This document shows positions 24,732 through 34,286 of a DNA stretch of 64,000 nucleotides, in pieces. The position numbers and the translations under genes are program-made. The notes beneath the pieces are model-generated. The model was given only the letters and a program-made list of their open reading frames with translations, had not been told where the DNA came from and searched no databases. Source of the stretch: Streptomyces showdoensis. Its GTDB lineage: Bacteria > Actinomycetota > Actinomycetes > Streptomycetales > Streptomycetaceae. Location: NCBI RefSeq assembly GCF_039535475.1, contig NZ_BAAAXG010000026.1, positions 3,529,501-3,593,500 of the forward strand. The letters are read 5' to 3'. Each line of letters begins with the position of its first letter. Positions within the stretch are counted from its first letter, which is position 1.

Positions 24732-25580
24732 TCAACGCAGTTTCTTCAGCAGCTCCACGTCCGCCCGGTGTCCTTCGGGGCCGCCCGGCGTCTCGATGAC
24801 CAGCGGGACGCCCTCGGTGGCGGGGTGGCTCAGCAGGTTCCCGAAGGCCTCCTGGCCGATGTGGCCCGCGCCGATGTTCGCGTGCCGGTCCTTGTGCGCG
24901 CCCACGACGTCCTTGGAGTCGTTGGCGTGGATCAGCTTCAGCCGCCCCTCGCCGACCACCGCGACCAGCTCGTCCAGGGTGCGGGCGGCGCCGTCCGGGC
25001 CGGTCAGGTCGTGCCCGGCGGCGAAGATGTGGCAGGTGTCGAGGCAGATGCCCAGCTTCGGGTGGTGGTCGAGCGCGTCGAAGTACGGCCCGAAGTCCTC
25101 CGCCCGCGAGCAGAGCGAGAAGCCCTGCCCCGCGGTCGACTCCAGGAGCAGGAACGGGTCGTCCTCGTGGGTCAGCTCGTCGAGCAGCGGCAGCATCCGC
25201 TCCCGCACCTGCGCGAGGGCCTCCGCGCGCGGGCGTCCGCCGGTCGCCGAGCCGGTGTGCACCACCACGCCGCGGGCGCCGATCTCCCGGCCGCGGCGCA
25301 GCGAGTGGCGCATCGACTCCACCGACTTCTCCACGGTGGCCTCGGTGTGCGAGCCGAAGTTGATCAGGTACGGGGCGTGCACCCAGGCCGACAGCCCCTC
25401 GGCCTCGCAGCCGGCCCGGAACAGCTCGTCCTGGGCCGGGTTGCCGACCGGGGTGGCCCAGCCGCGCGGGTTGGCGACGAAGACCTGCACGGTCTCGGCG
25501 CCGAGCTCGCGCGCGTAGCCGAGACCGGTCGTGGCGAGGCCGCCGGCCACCGGGACGTGTCCGCCGACGGGGTTGCGCAT
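24732..25580 (-). CDS. nfo: Deoxyribonuclease IV (AP endonuclease)
   Basis: The 282-residue TIM-barrel metallo-endonuclease cuts DNA at abasic sites in base excision repair. Visible metal-site segments are VHAPYLINFGS, GVVVHTGSATGG, LLLESTAGQG, LGICLDTCHIFAAGHD, LIHANDSKDVVGAHKDRHANIGAG and VPLVIETPG, all in family order. The start at ATG 25580 gives RNPVGGHVPVAGGL, the usual opening. It begins 6 bp after the kinase stop, with no strong ribosome site, so it may be translated by coupling with the kinase. Confidence 0.92.
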   Translation of the reverse strand: MRNPVGGHVPVAGGLATTGLGYARELGAETVQVFVANPRGWATPVGNPAQDELFRAGCEAEGLSAWVHAPYLINFGSHTEATVEKSVESMRHSLRRGREIGARGVVVHTGSATGGRPRAEALAQVRERMLPLLDELTHEDDPFLLLESTAGQGFSLCSRAEDFGPYFDALDHHPKLGICLDTCHIFAAGHDLTGPDGAARTLDELVAVVGEGRLKLIHANDSKDVVGAHKDRHANIGAGHIGQEAFGNLLSHPATEGVPLVIETPGGPEGHRADVELLKKLR

Positions 25581-25586
25581 GAGTCT

Positions 25587-27482
25587 CTACAGTCCCTTGA
25601 TCGTGAGGGTGATGGTGGAGCCCTCGGCCGCGGTGGAGCCGCCCTCGGCGGACTGGCCGGTCACGGTGTCGCCGAGGAAGGGGAAGGTCTTCTCGATCTT
25701 CACCTCGAAGCCGGCCGACTCCAGTTCGGCGCGGGCCTCGTCGGTCTTCATGTCGACGACGTCCGGCACCTCGACCATCCGCGGGCCCTGGGAGACGGTG
25801 AGGGTGACGGCGTCGCCCTTCGCGGCCCGGCTGCCCTCGGCGAGGGACTGCGCGGCGACGGTGCCGGCGTCCTCGGGGGAGTCGATCCGCTCGGCGGCCA
25901 CCGTCACCTTGAGGCCGGCGTCCTGGAGCGTGGCGGTCGCCTCGGCCACCGACTCGCCCGTCACGTCCGGCACGTCGATCGGGGTGCCCTTGCTGACCAC
26001 CAGGGCGACGGCCGAGTCCGGGCTGCGCTCGGTGCCGGGCTCCGGGTCCGAGCTGATCACGGCGCCCTGGGGGATCGCCTGGCTGAAGGCGTACGTGACC
26101 ACCCCGGGCGCGAGTCCCTCGTCGGTGAGGCGCTGCCTGGCCTCGGCGAGCGGGACGCCCTTCAGGTTCGGGACCTTCACGACCTCGGGGCCGCGGGAGA
26201 CGGTCAGGTTCACCGGGCCGTGGCCGCGCACGCGCTCGCCGGAGGCGGGGTCGGTGGCCATGACCGTGCCCCGCTCGTACACGTCGCTGTACGCGCGCTC
26301 GGTGGCGCCCACGTCCAGCCCGGCGTCCGCGAGCCGCGCGGTGGCCTGCGCCTCGGTCTTGCCCAGGACGGCGGGGACCCGGGTGAACTGGCCCGAGTTG
26401 ATGTACCAGACGCCGGCCCCGATGCCGAGGGCGAGCAGGACGGCGGCGACGATCAGGAACGGCCCGCGGGGCGTCCGGCGCCGCGCCGCCGGGGGCGCCG
26501 GCGGCGGGGTGGGCAGCAGACTGGTGTGCTCCACCGGCTGGGGCAGGAGCCGCGGGATGACGCTCGTGCGGTCCTCGGCGCCGGAACGCTCCGGCGCGAG
26601 CGCGAGCGCGGTCGGCGGGACGGCGTCCAGCCGCGCGTCGTCGAGCCCGGCGCGGGCCTCGCGGAGCAGGGCGAGCAGCGCGACCGCGTCGTACGGCCGC
26701 AGGTCGGGGTTGCGCGCCGTGGCGCTCGCGACCAGGTCGTCGAGCTCGGGCGCGAGTCCCGGGAAGGCGGCGGAGGGCGCCGGCACGTCGGTGTTCAGGT
26801 GCTGGTAGAGCACCTGGGCGGGGGTGTCCCCGGAGTGCGGCTTGCCGCCCGTCAGCATCTCGTAGAGGACGACCCCGCACGCGTACACGTCGACGCGGGT
26901 GTCGGCGGTGCCGTGCTCGATCTGCTCCGGGGCGAGGTAGGAGACGGTGCCGAGGACGGCGCCGGTGGTGTCGGTGGCCGAGCCCACGGCCCGGACGAGA
27001 CCGAAGTCGGCGACCTTCACCCGGCCGTCGTCCCCTATGAGGACGTTCTCCGGCTTCATGTCCCGGTGCACGAACCCGGCCCGGTGCGCGGCGCCGAGCG
27101 CGGCCAGCACCGGCTCCAGGATGTCGAGGGCGGCCCGAGGGGACAGCGCGCCCCGCTCGCGCAGCACGTCACGGAGGGTGCAGCCGGCGACGTACTCCAT
27201 CGCCAGGTACACGTAGGCGCCGTCCGCGCCCTGGTCGAAGACCCCGACCACGTTGGGGTGCGCCAGGCGCGCGACGGACTTGGCCTCGCGCATGAACCGC
27301 TCGACGAACGCGGCGTCCGTGGCGAGGTCCGGGTGCATCACCTTGAGCGCGAGCACCCGGTCCAGACGGGTGTCGACGGCCCGGTAGACCGTGGCCATCC
27401 CGCCGACGGCGATGCGCGCGTCGACGCGGTAGCGGCCGTCGAGCAGCCGCCCGACGAGGGGGTCCTGAAGGGTCGTGTCCAC
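25587..27482 (-). CDS. PASTA-domain Ser/Thr protein kinase (PknB type)
   Basis: The 631-residue membrane kinase has an N-terminal kinase domain (about residues 18-280) with the G-loop IAVGGMATVY, Lys47, catalytic HRDMKPEN and DFGLV. A Pro/Ala linker follows, then one membrane helix (RGPFLIVAAVLLALGIGAGVWYI, about 340-362) and four extracellular PASTA repeats, each ending in a VSxG-like turn. PASTA domains sense muropeptides or lipid II, so it probably couples wall state to phosphorylation. The GTG at 27482 is chosen because TAGACT lies 7 bases upstream, implying a leaderless mRNA; the frame continues upstream without kinase similarity. Confidence 0.93.
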   Translation of the reverse strand: MDTTLQDPLVGRLLDGRYRVDARIAVGGMATVYRAVDTRLDRVLALKVMHPDLATDAAFVERFMREAKSVARLAHPNVVGVFDQGADGAYVYLAMEYVAGCTLRDVLRERGALSPRAALDILEPVLAALGAAHRAGFVHRDMKPENVLIGDDGRVKVADFGLVRAVGSATDTTGAVLGTVSYLAPEQIEHGTADTRVDVYACGVVLYEMLTGGKPHSGDTPAQVLYQHLNTDVPAPSAAFPGLAPELDDLVASATARNPDLRPYDAVALLALLREARAGLDDARLDAVPPTALALAPERSGAEDRTSVIPRLLPQPVEHTSLLPTPPPAPPAARRRTPRGPFLIVAAVLLALGIGAGVWYINSGQFTRVPAVLGKTEAQATARLADAGLDVGATERAYSDVYERGTVMATDPASGERVRGHGPVNLTVSRGPEVVKVPNLKGVPLAEARQRLTDEGLAPGVVTYAFSQAIPQGAVISSDPEPGTERSPDSAVALVVSKGTPIDVPDVTGESVAEATATLQDAGLKVTVAAERIDSPEDAGTVAAQSLAEGSRAAKGDAVTLTVSQGPRMVEVPDVVDMKTDEARAELESAGFEVKIEKTFPFLGDTVTGQSAEGGSTAAEGSTITLTIKGL

Positions 27483-27489
27483 GGCGTCG

Positions 27490-27495
27490 AGTCTA
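27490..27495 (-). promoter_or_regulatory. -10 element, leaderless start of the PASTA kinase gene
   Basis: TAGACT on the minus strand, a near-ideal HrdB -10, ends 7 bases before the GTG at 27482. Confidence 0.6.
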
Positions 27496-27576
27496 CGAGC
27501 CGCGCCGGGGCCCGCCGCCCGCGTCCGCCGCACTGCAGCGCGGTTGTGACGCGGACGACCCGGGCCCCGCCGGGGC

Positions 27577-28380
<804 letters not shown>

Positions 28381-28581
28381 TCAGCCCCCCTGTACCGCGG
28401 TGAGGACCTCGACCCGGTCGCCCTCGCCGAGCAGGGTCGCCGCCCACTGGCTGCGCGGGACGACCGTCTCGTTGACGGCGGCGGCCACCCCGGAGGGGGC
28501 GGCGGTGAGGGTCGCGACGAGGACGTCGAGGGAGAGCGGGTCCGCGAGCTCGCGGGGCTCTCCGTTCACGGACACGTTCAT
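28381..28581 (-). CDS. thiS: Sulfur carrier protein ThiS
   Basis: The 66-residue ubiquitin-fold carrier starts MNVSVNGEPRELADPLSL and ends in the essential Gly-Gly, whose C-terminus is adenylated and converted to a thiocarboxylate. Its ATG overlaps the thiO stop as ATGA, and thiG follows by 3 bp. Confidence 0.93.
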   Translation of the reverse strand: MNVSVNGEPRELADPLSLDVLVATLTAAPSGVAAAVNETVVPRSQWAATLLGEGDRVEVLTAVQGG

Positions 28582-29741
28582 GCGTGCTCCAGGTGTACGG
28601 GGGAGAAGCGGCGGGCGGTGAAGGGGCGGGCCTCGTCGGGCAGCGCCCCGGTGGTCAGGGCCTCGGCCATGACGTCACCGGTGACGGGGGTCAGCAGCAC
28701 CCCGTTGCGGTAGTGGCCGGTCGCCAGGTGCAGGCCGGGCAGGGCGCTCGGGCCGAGCAGCGGCGCGTTGTCGGGGGAGCCGGGGCGCAGCCCGGCGCGG
28801 GTCTCGGTGAGCGGCAGCTCGGTGATGCCGGGCACCAGCTCGTGCGCGTCGCGCAGCAGCTCGTACACCCCGCCGGCGGTGACGGTGGTGTCCCAGCCGA
28901 GCTCCTCGCTGGTCGCGCCGACGACCAGCTCGCCGTTCTCGCGCGGCACCAGGTAGACGTGGCTGCCGCGGACGACCGCGCGGACGGTGCGGGAGAGGAA
29001 CGGCGCGTACGCGGGCGGCACCCGCAGCCGCAGCACCTGCCCCTTCACGGGGCGGACGGGCGGCAGCACCCGGTCCGGCACGCCGGCCAGCCGGCCGCTC
29101 AGGCTGCCGGCGGCCAGCACCACCTGGTCGGCGTCCACCTCGTGGCCGTCGGCGAGGAGCGCGCCGCGGGCCCGGTCCCGCACCACCGTGAGCCGCTCGG
29201 CGAACGCCCGGTGGAACACCACCCCGGCCCGCTCGCAGGCGGCGAGCAGCGCGTCGGCGAGCCGGCGCGGGTCGACCTGGTGGTCGCCGTCCACCCGCAG
29301 CCCGCCGCGGACGCCCGGCGCCAGCATGGGCTCCAGGCGGCGGCACTCGCGCCCGTTCAGCCACTCCGAGCCGAGGCCGCAGCGGGTCTGCAGGGCGTGC
29401 AGCTCGCGCAGGTGGGCCCGGTCGTCGGCGTCCAGCGCGACGGCGAGGGTGCCGCAGGCGCGGTAGCCGACGTCGTGGCCGGTGGCCTCGGCGAGTTCGG
29501 CGGCGAAGGCGGGATAGCGGCGGGCGGAGTCGAGGTTGAGCCCGAGCAGGGTCTCCTCGCCGTAGTGGAGCTCGGTGACGGCGGCGAGCATGCCCGCCGC
29601 CACCCGGGCCGCGCCGCCGCCCGGTTCGGGGTCGGCCACGGCGGTGCGCAGCCCGCGCTGCGCGGCGCGCCAGGCCGTGACCAGGCCGATGATGCCGCCC
29701 CCGATGACGAGGACGTCAGAGGTACTGCGTGTACGCGACAT
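28578..29741 (-). CDS. thiO: Glycine oxidase for thiamine synthesis
   Basis: The 387-residue FAD enzyme of the DAO family oxidises glycine to dehydroglycine for the thiazole ring. The dinucleotide motif GGGIIG is at residues 14-19; other family pieces are AAGMLAAVTELHYG, RPVKGQVLRLR, the substrate Arg region ETRAGLRPGSPDNAPLLG and GHYRNGVLLTPVTG. ATG 29741 lies 10 bases after GGAGGGG, which is the 3' edge of the TPP riboswitch, so ligand binding can hide the ribosome site. It is first in thiO-thiS-thiG. Confidence 0.93.
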   Translation of the reverse strand: MSRTRSTSDVLVIGGGIIGLVTAWRAAQRGLRTAVADPEPGGGAARVAAGMLAAVTELHYGEETLLGLNLDSARRYPAFAAELAEATGHDVGYRACGTLAVALDADDRAHLRELHALQTRCGLGSEWLNGRECRRLEPMLAPGVRGGLRVDGDHQVDPRRLADALLAACERAGVVFHRAFAERLTVVRDRARGALLADGHEVDADQVVLAAGSLSGRLAGVPDRVLPPVRPVKGQVLRLRVPPAYAPFLSRTVRAVVRGSHVYLVPRENGELVVGATSEELGWDTTVTAGGVYELLRDAHELVPGITELPLTETRAGLRPGSPDNAPLLGPSALPGLHLATGHYRNGVLLTPVTGDVMAEALTTGALPDEARPFTARRFSPVHLEHA

Positions 29742-29751
29742 GGGCGTCCAG

Positions 29752-29847
29752 CCCCTCCCTTCGCCGGCATGACCCGGATCAGGTTCGTACGGTCGGAGGC
29801 CGGCCAGCCTCCCTCTCAGCCCGGTGCGTCCGGGCTCCCGCGAGTGC
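29752..29847 (-). ncRNA. TPP riboswitch
   Basis: Read on the minus strand, this leader has the hallmark blocks CCGGGCTGAGAGGGAGG (pyrimidine-binding J3-2), GAACCTGATCCGGGTCATGCC (pyrophosphate helper) and GGCGAAGGGAGG, in the order of the THI element. The 3' end merges with the thiO ribosome site 10 bases before the ATG, so control is probably at translation initiation. Boundaries are approximate to a few bases. Confidence 0.93.
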
Positions 29848-29921
29848 TTTACGCCCGCCACACTAGCCGCAGGGCACGGCCCGTCGCAGGCCCCTCCCTT
29901 CCTGACGATCCGTCAGATGCG

Positions 29922-29927
29922 TAAGGT
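29922..29927 (+). promoter_or_regulatory. -10 element, leaderless start of the flavoprotein gene
   Basis: TAAGGT ends 6 bases before the GTG at 29934. A short inverted repeat TGACG-ATC-CGTCA (29903-29915) lies just upstream near the -35 position. Confidence 0.55.
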
Positions 29928-29933
29928 GGTCGG

Positions 29934-31199
29934 GTGAGCGAGCAGAAGCAGACCCCGCGGCAGACCGAGCGGCACGTCGTGATCGTCGGCGCCGGAATGG
30001 CCGGCGTCCAGACCGCCGTCGCCCTGCGCGAACAGGGCTTCACCGGCCCCGTGACCCTCATCGGCGCCGAATCCCACCAGCCCTACGACCGGCCCCCGCT
30101 CTCCAAGGCCGTCCTCCTGGGCACGGCCGAGGGCTCCGCCTTCGACATCGACTTCGAGTCCCTCGGCATCACCCTGCGCCTCGGCCTGGAGGTGACCGGG
30201 CTGCGCCCCGCCGAGCACGCGCTCGACACCGAGGCCGGGCCCGTCCCGTACGACACGCTGGTCCTCGCCACCGGCGCCCACCCGCTCGCCCTGCCCGGCA
30301 CCGAGGACGTGCCCGGCGTCCACCTGCTGCGCACCCTCGACGACGCCGTCCGGCTCGGCGCCGTCCTCGGGCGCCGCCACGACGTCGTGGTCGTCGGCGC
30401 CGGCTGGATCGGCGCCGAGTTCGCCACCGCCGCCCGCGCGGCCGGCTGTGCCGTCACCGTCGTCGAGGCCGCCGACCGCCCGCTGGCCGGCGCCCTGCCC
30501 GCCGAGGTCACCGCGCCCATGGCCGCCTGGTACGCCGAGAGCGGCGCCGAGCTGCGGCTCAACGCGCGCGTCGCGGGCGTCGAGCGGGGCCGGGTCGTCC
30601 TCGCCGAGGGCGCCGACCGCTCCGGCGGGCGCTCCGAGCTGCCCGCCGACGCCGTGGTCGTCGGCATCGGCGCCCGCCCCGACACCGGCTGGCTCGACGG
30701 CTCCGGCATCGCCCTCGACCCGAGCGGCGCCGTCACCGCCGACGACCGGCTGCGCAGCTCGCTGCCCGACGTGTACGCGGTCGGCGACTGCGCCTCGTTC
30801 CCCTCGGCCCGCTACGGCGAACGGCTCCTCGTCCACCACTGGGACAACGCCCTCCAGGGCCCCCGCACGGTCGCCGCCGACATCCTCGGCGCCCTCGGCC
30901 AGGCCGCCGGGGAGACCGCGCCGTACGACCCGGTGCCCTACTTCTGGTCCGAGCAGTTCGGCCGCTTCGTCCAGTACGCCGGCCACCACGGCGCCGCCGA
31001 CACCCTGCTGTGGCGCGGCGACCCGGCCGACGAGTCCTGGACCGTGCTGTGGCTCCAGGACGAGGTGCCGGTCGCCCTGCTGACCGTCAGCCGGCCCCGC
31101 GACCTCGCCCAGGGGCGCAGGCTGATCGAGCGCCGCACGCCCGTCGACCCGGCGAAGGCCGCCGACCCCTCCGTCCCCCTGAAGGCGGCAGTCCGGTAG
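29934..31199 (+). CDS. FAD/NAD(P)-dependent ferredoxin (rubredoxin) reductase-like oxidoreductase
   Basis: The 421-residue two-dinucleotide-domain flavoprotein has VVIVGAGMAGVQTA near residue 15 for FAD, VLATGAHP, VVVVGAGWIGAEFA near residue 145 for NAD(P)H, and DVYAVGDCASF for the flavin. The C-terminal domain with FWSEQFGRFVQYAGH is the reductase C domain of ferredoxin or rubredoxin reductases serving P450s and dioxygenases. No partner gene is adjacent. The GTG at 29934 is fixed by a -10 element directly upstream. It is divergent from the thiamine operon. Confidence 0.87.
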   Translation: MSEQKQTPRQTERHVVIVGAGMAGVQTAVALREQGFTGPVTLIGAESHQPYDRPPLSKAVLLGTAEGSAFDIDFESLGITLRLGLEVTGLRPAEHALDTEAGPVPYDTLVLATGAHPLALPGTEDVPGVHLLRTLDDAVRLGAVLGRRHDVVVVGAGWIGAEFATAARAAGCAVTVVEAADRPLAGALPAEVTAPMAAWYAESGAELRLNARVAGVERGRVVLAEGADRSGGRSELPADAVVVGIGARPDTGWLDGSGIALDPSGAVTADDRLRSSLPDVYAVGDCASFPSARYGERLLVHHWDNALQGPRTVAADILGALGQAAGETAPYDPVPYFWSEQFGRFVQYAGHHGAADTLLWRGDPADESWTVLWLQDEVPVALLTVSRPRDLAQGRRLIERRTPVDPAKAADPSVPLKAAVR

Positions 31200-31242
31200 G
31201 GCCCGACTACCGGCTGTCAGTCCGGGATGGCACGCTTGTCCC

Positions 31243-31608
31243 GTGACCGAGATTGACGCAAAGACCGATGCTCTCGTCCCCGCCTGGCTCTTCCTCCCCG
31301 ACATCGCGGAGATGCTCGACGTCGAGGTGACGCGCGTGCGGCAGCTGGTGAAGGACGGCCAGCTGATCGCCGTCCGCCGCGGCGAGCGCAACGTGCTCCA
31401 GGTGCCCGCCGCCTTCATCGACGGCGACAAGGTCGTCAAGGGCCTCAGCGGCACCCTGACGCTCCTGCGGGACGACGGCTTCAGCGACGAAGAGATCCTG
31501 GAGTGGCTCTTCACTCCGGACCCGACCCTGCCCGGCACCCCCGCGCAGGCCCTGAGTGAGAATCGCGGCACGGAGGTGAAGCGCCGCGCCCAGGCGCTCG
31601 CCGTCTGA
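31243..31608 (+). CDS. Rv2175c-family winged-helix DNA-binding protein
   Basis: The 121-residue protein has an excisionase/MerR-like helix-turn-helix (WLFLPDIAEMLDVEVTRVRQLVKDGQLIAVRRGERN) and a C-terminal helical domain with DGFSDEEILEWLFTPDPTLPGTP, as in Mycobacterium Rv2175c, a DNA-binding substrate of Ser/Thr kinases such as PknL. A PASTA kinase lies 4 kb away, but the link is speculative. The start is GTG 31243 with CACGCT 6 bases before it, one mismatch from TANNNT. A strong terminator follows. Confidence 0.82.
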   Translation: MTEIDAKTDALVPAWLFLPDIAEMLDVEVTRVRQLVKDGQLIAVRRGERNVLQVPAAFIDGDKVVKGLSGTLTLLRDDGFSDEEILEWLFTPDPTLPGTPAQALSENRGTEVKRRAQALAV

Positions 31609-31642
31609 CGCAGTTCCACCGAGCACCACCGAAGACAGCACC

Positions 31643-31684
31643 GCGGGTGCCGGGCCGGCCGCTTCGGGCCGGCCCGGCACCCGC
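31643..31684 (+). terminator. Strong terminator between the Rv2175c-like gene and thiE
   Basis: The arms 31643-31660 and 31667-31684 pair perfectly over 18 bp around the loop GCTTCG. The hairpin sits 34 bp after the stop codon and 23 bp before the thiE ATG. Confidence 0.85.
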
Positions 31685-31707
31685 GCCACCCGACGGGGGG
31701 ATCCACC

Positions 31708-32358
31708 ATGTCCACGCCTCGCGCACAGCTCGCCGACGCCCGGCTCTACCTGTGCACCGACGCCCGGAAGCGCCAGGGCGACCTGCCCGCCTTCCTCGAC
31801 GCCGTGCTCTCCTCCGGCGTGGACATCGTGCAGCTCCGCGACAAGGGCATGGAGGCCGGTGAGGAGCTGGAGCACCTGGCCGTCTTCGCCGAGGCCTGCC
31901 GCCGCCACGGGAAGCTCCTCGCGGTCAACGACCGGGCCGACGTCGCCCACGCCATCGGCTCCGACGTGCTCCACCTGGGCCAGGGCGACCTGCCCGTGCC
32001 CGCCGCCCGGGCGATCCTCGGCGACGAGGTGCTGATCGGCCGCTCCTGCCACGCCGAGTCCGAGGCGGCCGCGGCCGCCGCCGAGCCGGGCGTGGACTAC
32101 TTCTGCACCGGGCCCTGCTGGCCCACCCCCACCAAGCCGGGGCGGTACGCGCCGGGGCTCGACCTCGTGCGCTACGCGGCCTCCCTGGAGCAGGACCGGC
32201 CCTGGTTCGCCATCGGCGGCATCGACGAGGGCAACCTCGACGAGGTGCTCGACGCGGGCGCCCGCCGGATCGTCGTCGTCCGGGCGATCACCGAGGCCGA
32301 GGACCCGGCCGCCGCGACCGCCTCGCTCGCCAAGCGGGTCCGCGACCGCCTCGTCTGA
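31708..32358 (+). CDS. thiE: Thiamine-phosphate synthase
   Basis: The 216-residue TIM-barrel enzyme joins the pyrimidine pyrophosphate and thiazole phosphate to thiamine monophosphate. Key segments are [64 protein letters not shown] and [29 protein letters not shown]. The ATG at 31708 follows GGGGGATCC. No riboswitch is visible ahead of it, unlike thiO on the other strand. The short gap to the upstream terminator leaves little room for a promoter, so its transcription start may lie within or before the hairpin. Confidence 0.93.
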   Translation: MSTPRAQLADARLYLCTDARKRQGDLPAFLDAVLSSGVDIVQLRDKGMEAGEELEHLAVFAEACRRHGKLLAVNDRADVAHAIGSDVLHLGQGDLPVPAARAILGDEVLIGRSCHAESEAAAAAAEPGVDYFCTGPCWPTPTKPGRYAPGLDLVRYAASLEQDRPWFAIGGIDEGNLDEVLDAGARRIVVVRAITEAEDPAAATASLAKRVRDRLV

Positions 32359-32492
32359 CCGCCTCGACCGACCGCCTCCTCGGGCGCCCCGGCCCGCGCC
32401 AGGCGCCCCGCCGCCACGCCGTGCTGGCCGGAAACGTGTCCAGAACCTGTCCATAACGCGGACGCGCCTTCTGCCACCGGCTGGACCCCGTC

Positions 32493-32498
32493 TAACCT
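32493..32498 (+). promoter_or_regulatory. -10 element, leaderless start of metF
   Basis: TAACCT ends 6 bases before the ATG at 32505; CTGCCA 17 bases upstream of it (32470-32475) is a weak -35 candidate. Confidence 0.55.
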
Positions 32499-32504
32499 GC
32501 CCGT

Positions 32505-33422
32505 ATGGCCCTTGGTACCGCTTCCACCCGCACGGACCGCGCCCGCACGGTGCGGGACATCCTCGCCGAGGGTGGCACCTCGTACTCCTTCGAGTTCTTC
32601 GCGCCCCGGACCGAGAAGAGCGAGCAGAGCCTCTGGAACGCCATGCGGCGGATCGAGGCGGTCGCGCCCAGCTTCGTCTCGGTGACCTACGGGGCCGGCG
32701 GCTCCACGCGCGGCGGCACCGTCAAGGCCACCCAGAAGATCGCCTCCGACACCACCCTCACCCCGGTCGCCCACCTCACGGCCGTCGACCACTCCATCGC
32801 CGAACTCCGCAACATCCTCGGCCAGTACGCCGACGCGGGCATCAGGAACATGCTGGCCGTCCGCGGCGACCCGCCGGGCGACCCGCTGGGGGAGTGGATC
32901 GCCCACCCCGAGGGCGTCCACTACGCCGCCGACCTGGTCCGGCTGATCAAGGAGTCCGGCGACTTCTGCGTCGGCGTCGCGGCCTTCCCCGAGATGCACC
33001 CGCGTTCCTCCGACTGGGACACGGACATCCGGCACTTCGTCGACAAGTGCCGCGCCGGGGCGGACTACGCCATCACCCAGATGTTCTTCGACCCGGAGAA
33101 CTACCTGAGGCTGCGCGACAGCGCCGAGAAGGCGGGCTGCGACACCCCGATCATCCCCGAGGTCATGCCCGTGGTGAGCGTGCGGAGCCTGGAGCGACTG
33201 CCCCAGCTGAGCAACGCCACCTTCCCCGAGGATGTGAAAGACCGCATCCTCGCCGTCAAGGACGATCCGGCCGCTGTACGCTCCATTGGCATCGAGTTCG
33301 CGACGGAGTTCTGCGCGCGGCTGCTCTCCGAGGGTGTCCCCGGACTGCACTTCATCACGCTGAACAACTCCAAGGCGACGCTCGAGATCTACGAGAATCT
33401 CGGACTGCACCAGCAGTCGTGA
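32505..33422 (+). CDS. metF: Methylenetetrahydrofolate reductase
   Basis: The 305-residue FAD TIM-barrel enzyme reduces 5,10-methylene-THF to 5-methyl-THF for methionine synthesis. The landmarks are [13 protein letters not shown] with the catalytic Glu, [39 protein letters not shown]-like [22 protein letters not shown] and GLHFITLNN. The length matches bacterial MetF. The ATG at 32505 is directly downstream of a -10 element. A short-gap membrane protein gene follows 51 bp later. Confidence 0.95.
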   Translation: MALGTASTRTDRARTVRDILAEGGTSYSFEFFAPRTEKSEQSLWNAMRRIEAVAPSFVSVTYGAGGSTRGGTVKATQKIASDTTLTPVAHLTAVDHSIAELRNILGQYADAGIRNMLAVRGDPPGDPLGEWIAHPEGVHYAADLVRLIKESGDFCVGVAAFPEMHPRSSDWDTDIRHFVDKCRAGADYAITQMFFDPENYLRLRDSAEKAGCDTPIIPEVMPVVSVRSLERLPQLSNATFPEDVKDRILAVKDDPAAVRSIGIEFATEFCARLLSEGVPGLHFITLNNSKATLEIYENLGLHQQS

Positions 33423-33473
33423 CCGGCCGTACCCGCCCCTACCCGCGGCGGTGGCCGTAGGAGAGGGGCGGGC

Positions 33474-34280
33474 ATGGGGTGGACGGTCCTCTACATCGCG
33501 TTCGGTGTCGTGGCGCTGTGGCTGCTGGGTGAGGTGCTGCTCCAGTACAAGGCGCGGCTGCGCTGGCGGCTGCTCGCCTTCAGCGGCTTCCTCGGCGTGG
33601 TCCTCGGCGTGCTGCTGCCCTCCGTGGTGGTGATCATCGTGGGCGCCGTCGCGTTCGCCGTCGGCCAGACCTATGTGACCCTCTCCTTCCGGCGCGGCTT
33701 CTCCACCGGCTGGGCGCTGGGCGGCAGCCCCGGCGCGAGCCGCCGCCGCAGGGGCGGCGGGCGGGGCGCGAAGGAGGGCCCGACGCTGGAGGTCAGCGAC
33801 CTCTCCTACGAGCCGGCGGAGCCCGCCGCGGAGAGCGCGTTCCCGGAGGAGGCCTTCCCGGAGCCGGAGGAGGTCCGCGCCGCCGGGGCCACGGACGTCT
33901 ACGAGCCCCAGCCGATGCCCGAGGACACCGGCCAGTACGCCGTCTACGGCGCCTCCTACGAGCAGCAGCAGCCGTACGCGGACTCCTACGCCGGCGGCTA
34001 CGAGCAGCAGCCCGGCTACGACTACGGCACCGGCGGCCAGCAGCAGTACGCGGCCTACTCCGACCCGTACATCGGCCAGCAGACCTACCAGGACGCCGGC
34101 CAGCAGTACGGCGGCTACCAGCAGCAGCCCTACGCCGACCCGTACGCACCCTCGTACACCTACGACACCCCGCCCGGCGGCGTCTGGGTGCCCCAGCAGC
34201 GCGACACCGAACAGCCGCAGCCGCAGCAGGACCAGCAGGGCCACTACGGCTACGGCGAGGACCAGCAGTACCGCTACTGA
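33474..34280 (+). CDS. Membrane protein with a Tyr/Gln/Pro-rich cytoplasmic tail
   Basis: The 268-residue protein has three short hydrophobic helices in the first 75 residues (WTVLYIAFGVVALWLLGEVL, LLAFSGFLGVVLGVLL, VVVIIVGAVAFAVGQTYV), then a basic RRRRGGGRG patch and a long low-complexity tail of Tyr-Gln-Gln-Pro repeats (from about residue 145). The tail resembles sticky, phase-separating or filament-associating linkers. No known domain is recognised. It follows metF by 51 bp with its own GGAGAGGGG ribosome site, and is convergent with the desaturase-like gene 6 bp beyond its stop. Confidence 0.7.
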   Translation: MGWTVLYIAFGVVALWLLGEVLLQYKARLRWRLLAFSGFLGVVLGVLLPSVVVIIVGAVAFAVGQTYVTLSFRRGFSTGWALGGSPGASRRRRGGGRGAKEGPTLEVSDLSYEPAEPAAESAFPEEAFPEPEEVRAAGATDVYEPQPMPEDTGQYAVYGASYEQQQPYADSYAGGYEQQPGYDYGTGGQQQYAAYSDPYIGQQTYQDAGQQYGGYQQQPYADPYAPSYTYDTPPGGVWVPQQRDTEQPQPQQDQQGHYGYGEDQQYRY

Positions 34281-34286
34281 CCGGCC

